Below, one piece after another: positions 38,749 to 47,419 of a stretch of DNA of 64,000 bases. A program made the position numbers and the translations under genes. Numbering within the stretch: position 1 is the first letter of the stretch; each line of letters begins with the position of its first letter. The stretch covers positions 27,559,666 through 27,623,665 of the forward strand of contig OX485807.1 in NCBI GenBank assembly GCA_950295325.1, written 5' to 3'. The notes under the pieces are model-generated. The model was not told where the DNA came from. It made no database searches and was given only the letters and a program-made list of their open reading frames with translations. The DNA comes from Polytrichum commune. Taxonomy: Eukaryota; Streptophyta; Polytrichopsida; Polytrichales; Polytrichaceae.

Positions 38749-38791
38749 ATCCCATATCGTTAGCTCTGCTGCTTTAAAGCAAGTATATATA
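38749..38791 (+). promoter_or_regulatory. U6 Pol III promoter: USE and TATA box
   Basis: ATCCCATATCG at 38749-38759 resembles the plant upstream sequence element RTCCCACATCG, with C changed to T. TATATATA lies at 38784-38791. The gap of 24 bp between them and about 30 bp from TATA to the RNA start is the spacing known for plant Pol III U-snRNA promoters; Pol II U-snRNA genes use a spacing about one helical turn longer. Confidence 0.85.
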
Positions 38792-38813
38792 GGAGAAGGA
38801 AAGCAGCTCTTGT

Positions 38814-38833
38814 GTCTCTTCGGAGACATCTGA

Positions 38834-38865
<32 letters not shown>

Positions 38866-38915
38866 GGCCCCTGCGCAAGGATGACACGCACAAATCGAGA
38901 AATGGTCCAAATTTT
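38814..38915 (+). ncRNA. U6: U6 spliceosomal snRNA
   Basis: The 102-base RNA starts with the short hairpin GTCTC-TTCG-GAGAC, then GATAAAATTGGAACGATAC, the ACAGAGA box within it (pairs with the 5' splice site), the AGC catalytic triad and GCGCAAGGATGACACGCA (region pairing with U4 and the internal stem-loop), and ends GAAATGGTCCAAATTTT. This matches plant U6 nearly base for base from memory; the hairpin differs by compensatory changes. With an almost intact promoter and a T-run terminator, it looks functional. It acts in the nucleus at the centre of the spliceosome. Confidence 0.97.
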
Positions 38916-38919
38916 TTTT
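38912..38919 (+). terminator. Pol III oligo(T) terminator of U6
   Basis: Eight T residues follow CCAAA at the U6 3' end, the normal Pol III stop signal. The RNA is expected to end within the run. Confidence 0.9.
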
Positions 38920-38921
38920 CT

Positions 38922-39350
38922 CTTCTCGTACAATGACTTGATGAAGTAATCCTCTTAAACTTTTTTAAAAAAAAATTAATTTTTAATTAATTAATTTCTG
39001 AAATTTTGAAATCCTCCGTTGAGCTTTCGTACACTGACTTCATGAAGTAATCCTCCTAATTCATGTTGAGTTTATCATATATCCAATCTTTATTAAACTT
39101 GTTCTTCTTTTTATTTTTATTTTTATTTCTTAAAATCCTTCATTGAGCTTTCGTACACTGACTTGATTAAGTAATGCTCCTAATTGATGTTGAGGTTATC
39201 ATATATCCAATCATTATTAAACATGTGTGTTTTTTTTTGCTTCTTTCTCTTCGTCTGTTGAGCTTTCATACACTGACTTGATCAAGTAATCCTCCTAATT
39301 GATGTTGAGGTTATCATATCTCCAATCTTTATTAAACATATATATATATT
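38922..39350 (+). repeat. 115-124-bp tandem repeat directly after U6
   Basis: Units share GAGCTTTCGTACACTGACTT, AAGTAATCCTCCTAAT and GTTATCATATATCCAATC followed by TATTAAAC. GAGCTTT occurs at 39021, 39145 and 39260, giving spacings of 124 and 115 bp. A partial diverged unit (TCTCGTACAATGACTTGATGA) starts at 38922, three bases past the T-run. T-rich spacers vary in length. No second U6 copy lies in the array. Confidence 0.85.
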
Positions 39351-40091
39351 TGGTATTTGTTTTGGGAGCCACTTCGTAACACATATTGCACCATTTAAAT
39401 GTAATTGTCATAATAAGAAAGAGATTAACTTATTGGTATGTGGACACTCTTCTAATTGGACAGTTACATTTTGAGTGACATATATCAAGTCTTCTACTTA
39501 AGAATGGACACTAGAAAACATTTGTTACAGATGAGACTGGGCTATGTGCTAAAAAACTATTGAGTCATTTGAGGTTCACTGCATAATTACAACAAATTGG
39601 GGTGGTCTATGTGACCATTTGAAGAGAAAGATAATATTTTTGTTGAACTCTTATGACTCTTCTATCTTTACTTTTCTATTCTAAAACTTGAAATGACAAG
39701 TTTGTGATTCACAATTACTTACAAAAGGAGACAATTGATCCAATGGTAAAAATTGTCCACAATTAGGCCACACACCTTAAGTCATGAATCATGTTGCATC
39801 TTAGATCTTCTGCAACGCCCTTGGTGAATTGACTTGAGTGAAGCATCATGCATCTTTAATTTAGGTACATGTAAGCTTAAATGACGATTCCAATGAGTTG
39901 TGTGGAGTGAGGAATATTCAAGTCCTTCACCTTCTTTCCAAGTCAAGAAAGTTCGCTTGATCATGTCGAAAAACCATGGAAAGGGAATGAGAACCTAGAA
40001 TAGCATCGAAATGCACAAAAAGACAAAGACTTTCCAAAATCAGCACAATTGCAATCGGAAATTGTACCTTTCACTCATTTTGGTTGTCTAT
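39351..40091. other. intergenic, no recognised gene
   Basis: AT-rich sequence between the post-U6 array and the retroelement complex. Nothing recognised. Confidence 0.5.
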
Positions 40092-40096
40092 GACTT
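40092..40096. other. target-site duplication, left
   Basis: GACTT here matches GACTT at 48393-48397 on the far side of the retroelement complex. Confidence 0.8.
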
Positions 40097-40117
40097 TGTC
40101 GCAACCCTTGCTAGCCC
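40097..40117 (-). repeat. LTR terminal stub
   Basis: TGTCGCAACCCTTGCTAGCC matches the first bases of the 47420 LTR (plus-strand reading). It is the only part left of the third LTR. The junction to internal sequence falls in an AGCCC shared by both partners, so a deletion by microhomology or slippage is likely. Confidence 0.8.
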
Positions 40118-40713
40118 TTTTTTATTCAAGGGCCAATTCTCCTCTTGGATAGCCTTGACATTTTTCATGTTCGTCCACCAACTTCATTTGTCACCACATA
40201 GCTCAAGAATTTAATTTCTTATTGAGCAAAGTTGCTTTCCACTCCTAGGCGATAACTTTTTGAGCAACACATTGGTGAATACATTCTTGCACCTCACCAA
40301 CATCCCACAAATGTGGTTTGGGGGAGGCCCATCTTTTCTAGCCTCCCCATGAGTTCCTTGGAGTTGCTCCAATTGAACCATTATTATTATTATTATTATT
40401 CATTTGGTCCATTAAGACCAAATTCGACTTAGTCTCCCCTATCATAGGAGTCCTTGTCAATTTGAAGTTCAATTCTTTGCCATCATGACACATCATAAAT
40501 GCACTGCAAGTTCACCCGGCTTGCGCCTCACATCTACCATGTGAGTTTCAAAGAAGACAACTTTCACAATGACATGCATCTAATCTATTTCATATACTGT
40601 GAAAATTTCAAAAAAAATCCAATGTCATACATTAGAAGGTTACATGCATCGCCATGTTTTTTGCCTCATGCGGTTTGCCTTTTCTAAACCGCACCTTGAT
40701 GGGCTTGCCCGCT

Positions 40714-40929
40714 CTATGCGTCGGCAAGCCCCAACCCACTTTTGAGCTTCGGGCTCATGAAGGAGTGCCTTGCCTCTTTGTCAACCCATGAGACATTTCT
40801 ACCATTCATTTGAGCCTCAACGTATAAAATACTTGGCCTCGGATTAAGGCTACTAGCCTTGGCCACAAAGCCATCGTCTAACAGTTGGTCCACGACAACA
40901 ATATGATTTGGCTTGTTCCGCAAAGCCAA
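40714..40929 (-). pseudogene. retropepsin-like protease relic, copy A
   Basis: The 71-aa frame contains EAQMNGRNVSWVDKEARHSF followed by MSPKL. It aligns with the retrotransposon aspartic protease start, where a NG-x-strand leads to VDTGATHSFIS. The catalytic DTG is DKE here, so the active site is lost. The same change is in copy B at 46160-46375, so it predates the duplication. Confidence 0.7.
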
Positions 40930-40934
40930 CTTTT

Positions 40935-41214
40935 AACATTCCGTCTGTGACACAAATATGATTTGGCTTGGTACCACAAAACCATCTTTCAACATTCCAT
41001 TCGTGGCACAAACATTATTTGGCTTGGTATCACCAAACCACTTTTCAACATTCTATTTGCGGCACGAGTATCATTTTCCTTAGTAGTATAAAGCCACATT
41101 CTAACACTCCGTCCGCGGCGCAAACACGTTTTTGTTTGGTAGCACAAAGCCATCTTTCGACACTATCCGCGGCATGAGCATGTATTGCCTTGGTATAACG
41201 CACCAAACTACTTG
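40935..41214. repeat. 56-bp minisatellite, five units
   Basis: AACATTCC-type starts occur every 56 bp at 40935, 40991, 41047, 41103 and 41159, each followed by a CCGC-rich box and TTTGGCTTGGTA with CACAAA. The matching region of the other internal copy has seven units. Since 56 is not a multiple of three, it cannot encode a repeated peptide in one frame. Confidence 0.85.
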
Positions 41215-41837
41215 CGTTTATTTCCTTGGGACCTTTTCGGCTAAACCCACTTTGTAGTGATGCACTCCCAACTTCTTTACGGGACCATCGGCTTCAATGC
41301 TCTTCAGATCTTAAAGATCCCCGATACGTCTTCAAGAAGCTTTGGGGACTTGAACATGGTATTCACCATCCACTCTTGAAATCCACCTAAAACGATGCAT
41401 TTCTTAGAAACCTCTTCCATCTAAGATGTACGATTCATTTGGATGTGAAATTCGTGCATTTACGCCTTAAGAGACCCCGCGTGCCTCGTTGGCACCAAGA
41501 TCATTTCAACATCACCACCTTCTAAGCATTTCGAATTGGAATTTCAATCCAACATTAATACCGTCCAAGGTTTTAGGTGAATTTGGTATTCTAGGCCCCA
41601 AATATTTTTTGAGGTTTGCGGGAGCCCTTTCAAAGGACTCTTCCATTTTCCTCACCGAATGCATCCTCATGCCCACCATTATCATTAGAATCAATGGTAT
41701 AGTCAAAATCTATTTGTGCATGATCCTTGTTCCAATTTGAGCATCACAACCTTTTGGAAACCCCGAGCTCACCATCATAACCCGCATTTTTCATAGCCAT
41801 GTCTTCCTCAAAGTGCTAGCTCAAAAATTGAAACCCT

Positions 41838-41849
41838 GCTATGATACCA
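41838..41849 (-). promoter_or_regulatory. primer-binding site, copy A
   Basis: GCTATGATACCA on the plus strand is complementary to 11 of the last 12 bases of initiator tRNA-Met (TGGTATCAGAGC). It lies two bases inside the LTR that ends at 41852, the expected place for priming minus-strand DNA synthesis. Confidence 0.8.
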
Positions 41850-41851
41850 CG

Positions 41852-43146
41852 TGTTGCAACCCTTGCTGGCCCCCTTAATAATCTTGCCAATTTTCTTTTC
41901 TAGCAATGATTAGGAGCGCTAACCCTTCGCATTCCGCCATGCTAATGGTTAGCTCCTTCTACCCCAAACCTTATAATTCCTAGGAAGGGCACCAATCCTC
42001 CTACTTTGCTTTCGGGGCTCACCTCTTAATCGGTAACCAATTCCTAAATGTGGACTTCCATCCATGAAAGTCCAATCCTATGTTGATCATTGCGTTGCCG
42101 GAGCAACACTATAACAACCCGAACCATACTAGGCAACTATGGCCTCACATTGGGCCAATGCCCGTGGAGGCCGTCTCGTTCAACCTTGGATGGGTGAGGC
42201 CACACCACCTCACCCATATAAGCCTCTAGGACTCTAGGCGGAGCCCCTACCCCACCGTCAAGAATGCTTTGGTCTTTCTACCAAGAGTTGGAGCCAAGTG
42301 GACATTTTTCCTTAGCCGTTGGGCCTAGAAGCCCCTAGCAGCTTCAGGCCATCATAACTTCCTTATGTGATCTCAGATGCTAACAAGCAACTAAGGTAGA
42401 GGGGCCCTTTCCCTCTCGAATTTCAGATTAGCATGTTCATTGGGGAGTTATTAAGGGGGAATCAATCTTGGAAGATGTGCAAAGTACATTGGAAATTGGA
42501 CCAATTGGAATAATTAATTTTGGATTAATATTGAATTAGTTATGAATTTTGGAAGGAGAACTCATAGGGGTACCCAAAACCACTCACCCCAAAAATGTAC
42601 ACCATGATTACATAGAAATTTGAGGTTGGAAGCTATAATGTACCTCTTGTTTGGATAGGTCTAGTGAGCGGTTTAAGGACCTGAGCGGGAAAGGGCCCCT
42701 CTACCTTACTCTATCTTCATCTACGCTTCACGTAGATGTTGATGGACTCCTCAATTGCCCCATTCGGGCAAGTATTGTGGAAGTTATGCCAGTTCGTACC
42801 TTGGCAGTCCCGGGAGCCACTCCCAGGCCACTGCTGTACCAGGGCGCTGTCCCGGGACAGTGCCCCACTCAAATTGTCATAACCGCTAAGCTTAGCTCAT
42901 ACCTCCGATTGAGGTGTTCTTGAGCATTGTAGAATCTACACACCATAAGCTACGCATAGCTGATGGCCTTACCCTCGCGCCTCCTAGTCTCCGTGGGTGG
43001 GAGGCATTCCCAACGCCTGGGGCCCTCATCCACACTAGGATCACTTGGGCCCTCTCACCAACGGCGCCACAAGTCCCGGGTGTCACTATGGGGTCCCCCT
43101 TGTGCCCATGGTGTTTTGGGCACTCCTCATGGAGAGGTGCGCAACA
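41852..43146 (-). repeat. middle LTR (LTR A)
   Basis: The 1295-bp LTR has termini TGTTGC and GCAACA. It aligns closely with 47420-48392; the main difference is a 315-bp inverted-repeat insert at 42393-42707 present only here. Shared landmarks are AACAACCCGAACCATACTAG, TGCCCGTGGAGGCCGTCTCG and GGCACTCCTCATGGAGAGGT. It has a primer-binding site on one side and a purine-rich tract on the other. Confidence 0.88.
42393..42707. mobile_element. 315-bp inverted-repeat element inside LTR A
   Basis: The two ends match perfectly as inverted repeats for 21 bp, beginning AAGGTAGAGGGGCCC. ACT flanks both sides (42390-42392 and 42708-42710). LTR B has exactly the two flanks joined (ACTACT at 47958-47963) with no insert. 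No coding sequence is inside. A 3-bp duplication occurs in PIF/Harbinger and CACTA elements, but the ends match neither well, so the superfamily is unassigned. Confidence 0.85.
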
Positions 43147-43158
43147 CTCACCCCCACC
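43147..43158 (-). promoter_or_regulatory. polypurine tract of the 3' LTR
   Basis: On the minus strand GGTGGGGGTGAG directly precedes the LTR start TGTTGCG. This is the place and composition of a plus-strand DNA primer. It shows that LTR A served as a 3' LTR of the unit at 43147-48392. Confidence 0.7.
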
Positions 43159-43251
43159 AAACGGAGTCGATACCCTCATCGACTATACTCGTAGTCGGCA
43201 CACCAATTCTCAAGTTGCCATCCTTTATGGTGCGGCATTGTGTTTACCTTA

Positions 43252-43645
43252 GAGCATCCTCAGTCGGTCTAGGTAAAGCTCACTGCAAACCAAGACCTAT
43301 CTTGCTTAAAATGCTCAAAATTTAGAGGGAGTGCACCAAATCTTGCTTAAAAATGGACAGATCCTCCCACACTCCCTCTAAATGTCAAAAATTTGGAGGG
43401 AGTGTGGGAGGATCTTTCCATTTTTAAGCAAGATTTGGTGCACTCCCTCTAAATTTTGAAAATGTGATGTTTTCAATGAGGGATTTCACCTACGTCAAAT
43501 TTTTACAATTCTTTTTTCTTGAGAAATATCTCACGTTTATTTAGGTGTGCTTCTAATGATGGTAATTTCAGTTTCTAATTTTAGGTCAGTCAAAAGATAG
43601 GTTTTGGTTTGCAGTGAGCTTTACCTAGACCGACTGAGGATGCTC
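43252..43645. mobile_element. Tourist-like (PIF/Harbinger) MITE
   Basis: The 394-bp element has long terminal inverted repeats (about 50 bp, starting GAGCATCCTCAGTCGG and running through GGTAAAGCTCACTGCAAACC) and is flanked by TTA on both sides (43249-43251 and 43646-43648), the target duplication of PIF/Harbinger elements. It has no coding sequence and carries a second, internal palindrome. It inserted into the retroelement internal region, so it is younger than that element. Confidence 0.9.
43317..43457. repeat. near-perfect palindrome inside the MITE
   Basis: Two arms of about 66 bp (43317-43383 and 43391-43457) with a short loop. Arm landmarks are TTTAGAGGGAGTGCACC and TCTTGCTTAAAAATGGA, then GATCCTCCCACACTCCC, mirrored on the other side with very few mismatches. 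A transcript would form a long hairpin. Confidence 0.9.
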
Positions 43646-44565
43646 TTAGGGCGCGACCCCCACAATGCATCTTTTAAATTTGGTATAGTCCCAAAGGTGT
43701 CGTTCCTAGGTGGTCCGTTAGCGACCTTGGATCTCTCCTCCAAGGACCTAACCTACACTAGACCCACCTACTTTGGGACTCATTTGGGTTGCCCCTCCTT
43801 TGGGTCTTCCCCCGTTAGGCTCCACTAGCCTAACATGACACATCTAGGCGAGACCTCAATGCTTCCATCAAGTTGTCTCGGTTGCAACTCCGAGATGGCT
43901 TTCCATTGTTAAGCCACGCTTCGATCGCACGGAGGTGATGCCAAGTCCCACCCGACTCGGTTTCCACTTTGCTCTTTCGAGACATGGGTTCATGACTCCC
44001 ATGCGCCAACTCTTGTTAGCTCGTGGGTAACACTTTTATGAGCACGCGCCATCACCTTGCCCCCGCCCGGACAAGCTCACGGCTAAGAAGTTTCTTGGTT
44101 TTATCCAAAGCCCCTCCAAGCCATGGCCCCCAATTACTCGGCTTACCCAACCTAGTTTGGCATGTCTATTCCCCCTCTTTCACTAACCAAGCACAAATAC
44201 AAGACTAGGACCTCATCTCATACTTTTCTCTTTGCACCACTAAAGTTGGACTTTATTGCCACAAGCCAAAGAACAAGTACATGTTGTGAAGCTCTTTGCC
44301 TCCAAGCTAAATGTGCTAACTTACTAGCATCTCTCCCCCACTAAAGAAGATTGATGTCCTCATCAATGCCTACGCTTCATTTTATTGGAACCTCTAGCCC
44401 TAGTTTCTTCAAAGTGCTTCACCAATTCATTGTTGTTCACCATGTTTCTTGCCGCTACCCAAGCGGCTTCTTTCTCATGGTAGCCTCGCCGTTCCACCAA
44501 GTACTCCTCTTTATTTTATTTTTGTTTATTTTTCACTTGAACTTCCTACACTTGAGGATGCCCCT

Positions 44566-44949
44566 TTACCTCATGTTCCAAATGACCCCCACAAGGTCAG
44601 GAGGTGGCCTAATCACTTGCTTGTGATCGGGCCACAAGGTGTCTTCCTTAAATGACTTTAGTAATGAGATATGAAATGTCGGATGCACTTTGATCTCGGG
44701 CGGTAATTCCAACTTATGTATGTCTTTGAACACTTGTTCCACAATAGGAAACTGAGCTTCTGTTTTGGACATGAACTTTGGAGCGAGGCTTTCGGAAAGG
44801 GTATGTTGTTCACATGCAACAACACTTTTTTGGCCCGCCTCATTCTCCACTTTGCATCTTCTGACATTGATTTGCTCTTCGTAGCGCTTTTGGGCTTTCT
44901 CCACCAACAAATTTGTCATCTCCAAGACTTGTTCACGCATCTTGGTCAA
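44566..44949 (-). pseudogene. integrase C-terminal region relic
   Basis: The frame includes LAPKFMSKTEAQFPIVEQV, then LELPPEIKVHPTFHISLLK. This matches the Ty3/gypsy integrase tail, where KLAPRYxGPFxIxxxI precedes a YRLELPxxxxIHPVFHVSxLK block. No clear chromodomain follows. It is separated from the upstream integrase piece by the 45-bp repeat array and deletions. Confidence 0.75.
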
Positions 44950-45020
44950 GTCCTCACCATCTTGGTTGAACTCTAGTGTTGAATGTGCCCCCTCGAGAGT
45001 TAGGTTAGTAGGTTGGAGTG

Positions 45021-45290
45021 CAGTCCAAAAGCCACCATGGAAGACGACCTCTTGGTCGCCGAATGCAGTCCAAAAGCCACCATGGAAGACGACCTCTTGG
45101 TTGCCGAGTGCAGTCCGAAAGCCACCATGGAAGACGACCTCTTGGTCGCCGAGTGCAGTTCAAAAGCCACCATGGAAGATGACCTCTTGGTCGCCGAGTG
45201 CAGTCCAAAAGCCACCATGGAAGACGACCTCTTGGTCGCTGAGTGCAGTCCAAAAGCCACCATGGAAGACGACCTCTTGGTTGCCGAGTG
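45021..45290 (-). repeat. six 45-bp units in the integrase relic
   Basis: CAGTCCAAAAGCCACCATGG recurs with slight changes at 45021, 45066, 45111, 45156, 45201 and 45246, an exact 45-bp period. Read on the minus strand, each unit gives HSATKRSSSMVAFGL, the integrase segment that normally occurs once after the AEFxYNxAxH motif. All units remain in frame. The units differ at only a few positions, so the amplification is recent relative to the decay of the element. Confidence 0.93.
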
Positions 45291-45615
45291 CATGGCTACA
45301 TTGTAACTAAACTCCGCTCGATCCACATAGTTCGCCCAATCTCTTTGGTCAACCCCCACCAAGTTCCTCAAGTATAGTTTCAAGACTCCATTCACACGCT
45401 CCGTTTCCCCATCCGTTTGGGAATGGAAGGCCCATTCTTGGGATAGCCATTTTTTTCAACAAGTTGACGAAGGTTCTAGCAACCTTAGAAAAAACTCGAA
45501 TGAAGTGGTGGTAGTAGTTGGCTAGACCAACTAATGACCTAAGCCCTTTTGAGTCAAGGGCCAATTCTCCTCTTGAATAGCCTTGACATTCTTCATGTTC
45601 GTCCACCGAATTCAT
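45291..45615 (-). pseudogene. reverse transcriptase to integrase deletion junction
   Basis: From the high-coordinate side, LRSLVGLANYYHHFIRVFSK then FVNLLKK is the end of the gypsy reverse transcriptase. It is fused, with a frame change near 45450, to QEWAFHSQTDGETERVNGV and LRNLVGVDQRDWANYVDRAE, the end of the integrase core. The RNase H domain and the first two acidic residues of the integrase DDE triad are missing; the Glu of the QTDGxTE motif is kept. The unit cannot transpose by itself. Confidence 0.8.
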
Positions 45616-46159
45616 TTGTCACCACATAGCTCAAGAACTCAATCTCTTATTAAGCAAAGTTGTTTTCCACTCCTAGGCGGTAACTTTTGAGCAACACATT
45701 GGTGAATACATTCTTGCACCTCACCAACATCCCACAAATGTGGTTTGGGGGAGGCCCATCTTTCCTAGCCTCCCCATGAGTTCCTTGGAGTTGCTCCAAT
45801 TGAACCACGACCATTATTATTATTATTATTATTATTTTCTTTTATTTATTTGGTCCATTAAGACCAAATTCGATTTGTTCTGCCCTACCATAGGAGTCCT
45901 TGTCAATTTGAAGTTCAATTCTTTGCCATCATGACACATCACAAATGCACCGCAAGCTCACCGGCTAGCGTCTCACATATACCATGTGAGTTTCAAAAAA
46001 GGCGACCTTCACAATGACATGCATCTCATCTATTTCACATAGTGTGAAAATTTCAAAAAAAATCCAATGTCTCACATTAAAAAGTTACATGCATCGCCAC
46101 GTTTTTTTGCCTCATGCGGTTCGTCCTTTCTAAACTGCACCTTCATGGGCTTGGCCGCT
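45616..46159 (-). other. pol region between protease and reverse transcriptase relics
   Basis: Decayed retroelement sequence corresponding to 40130-40713 of the second copy, including a (TTA)n tract at about 45809-45836. No reverse transcriptase catalytic motif (F/Y-x-DD) was recognised. Confidence 0.5.
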
Positions 46160-46375
46160 CTACGCGTCGGCAAGCCCCAACCCTCTTTTGAGCTTCGGGC
46201 TCATGAAAGAGTGCCTTGCCTCTTTGTCAACCCATGAGACATTTCTACCATTCATTTGAGCCTCAAGGTATAAAATATTTGGCCTCGGCTTAAGGCTACT
46301 AGCCTTGGCCACAAAGCCATCGTCTAACATTTGGTCCATGACATCAATATGATTTGGCTTGGTCCATAAAACCAA
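46160..46375 (-). pseudogene. retropepsin-like protease relic, copy B
   Basis: Nearly the same frame as 40714-40929, with AQMNGRNVSWVDKEARHSF and MSPKLKRGLGL. The aspartic protease DTG is replaced by DKE. Confidence 0.7.
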
Positions 46376-46380
46376 TTTTT

Positions 46381-46772
46381 AACATTCCGTTTATGACACA
46401 AATATGATTTGGCTTGGTACCACCAAACCACCTTTCAACATTCCATTCTTGGCACAAACATTATTTGGCTTGGTATCACCAAACCACTTTTCAACATTCC
46501 GTCCGCGACACGAATATGATTTGCCTTCGTACCACAAAGCCACCTTCTAACACTTTGTCCGCGACGTAAACACGTTTTACTTTGATAGTTCAAAGCCACC
46601 TTTTAATATTCCGTCCGCGGCACAAGTATCGTTTGCCTTGGTAGTACAAAGTCCCCTTCTAATACTCTGTCCGCGGCGCAAACACATTTTGCTTTGGTAG
46701 CACAAAACCACCTTTCAACATTATCTGCGGCATGAGCATGTATTGCCTTGGTATAACGCACCAAATTACTTG
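46381..46772. repeat. 56-bp minisatellite, seven units
   Basis: Unit starts fall every 56 bp at 46381, 46437, 46493, 46549, 46605, 46661 and 46717. Same unit as 40935-41214, with two more copies. Confidence 0.88.
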
Positions 46773-47405
46773 CGTTTATTTCTTTGGGACTTTTTCGGCT
46801 AAACCCACTTTGTGGTGAATGTGGTGATGCGCCCCCCAACTTCTTTTCGGGACCATTGGCTTCAATGCTCTTCAAATCTTAAAGATCCCCGATACGTCCT
46901 CAAGAAGCTTTGGGGATTAGAACATGGTATTCACCACCCGCTTTTGAAACCCACCTAAAACGATGCATTTCTTAGAAACCTCTTTCATCTAAGATGTACG
47001 ATTCATTCGGATGTAAAATTCGCACATTTAGGCCTTAAGAGACCCCGCGTGCTTCATTGGCACCAAGTTCATTTCAACATCACCACCTTCTAAGCATTTC
47101 GAATTGGAATTTCAATCCAATATTAATACCGTCCAAGGTTTTAGATGAATTCGGTATTCTAGGCCCCAAATATTTTTTGAGGTTTGCGGGAGCCCTTTCA
47201 AAGGACTCTTCCATTTTCCTCACCGAATGCATCCTCATGCCCACCATTATCATTAGAATCAATGGTATAGTCAAAATCTATTTGTGCATGATCCTTGTTC
47301 CAATTTGAGCATCACAACCTTTTGGAAACCCCGGGCTTACGATCATAACCCACATTTTTCACAGTCATGTCTTCCTCAAAGTGCTAGCTCAAAAATTGAA
47401 ATTCT
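46773..47405 (-). other. leader/gag region of the first internal copy
   Basis: Nearly identical to 41215-41837. A 64-aa minus-strand frame (47080-47274) with KMEESFERAPANLKKYLGPR is conserved in the other copy (41512-41706). It could be a remnant of gag, but no nucleocapsid zinc knuckle was seen. Confidence 0.45.
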
Positions 47406-47417
47406 ACTCTGATACCA
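47406..47417 (-). promoter_or_regulatory. primer-binding site, copy B
   Basis: ACTCTGATACCA on the plus strand is complementary to 11 of 12 terminal bases of initiator tRNA-Met, two bases from the LTR start at 47420. Confidence 0.85.
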
Positions 47418-47419
47418 CG

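Larger units (their letters stand above)
40118..41851 (-). mobile_element. second internal region, truncated
   Basis: This region aligns with 45545-47419 over its length: the protease relic, the 56-bp minisatellite and the leader next to the primer-binding site. Everything downstream of the start of the reverse transcriptase region is deleted. A (TTA)n tract near 40380-40402 is shorter than its counterpart at about 45809-45836. Confidence 0.8.
43159..44565 (-). other. internal region between integrase relic and 3' LTR
   Basis: Retroelement sequence without recognised domains, interrupted by the MITE at 43252-43645. Open frames are short and broken. Confidence 0.5.

Noticed and set aside
44942-45310. 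122-aa plus-strand frame with repeated KPPWKTTSW
   Set aside because: It is the antisense of the integrase-derived 45-bp repeats. The minus strand reading matches integrase on both sides.
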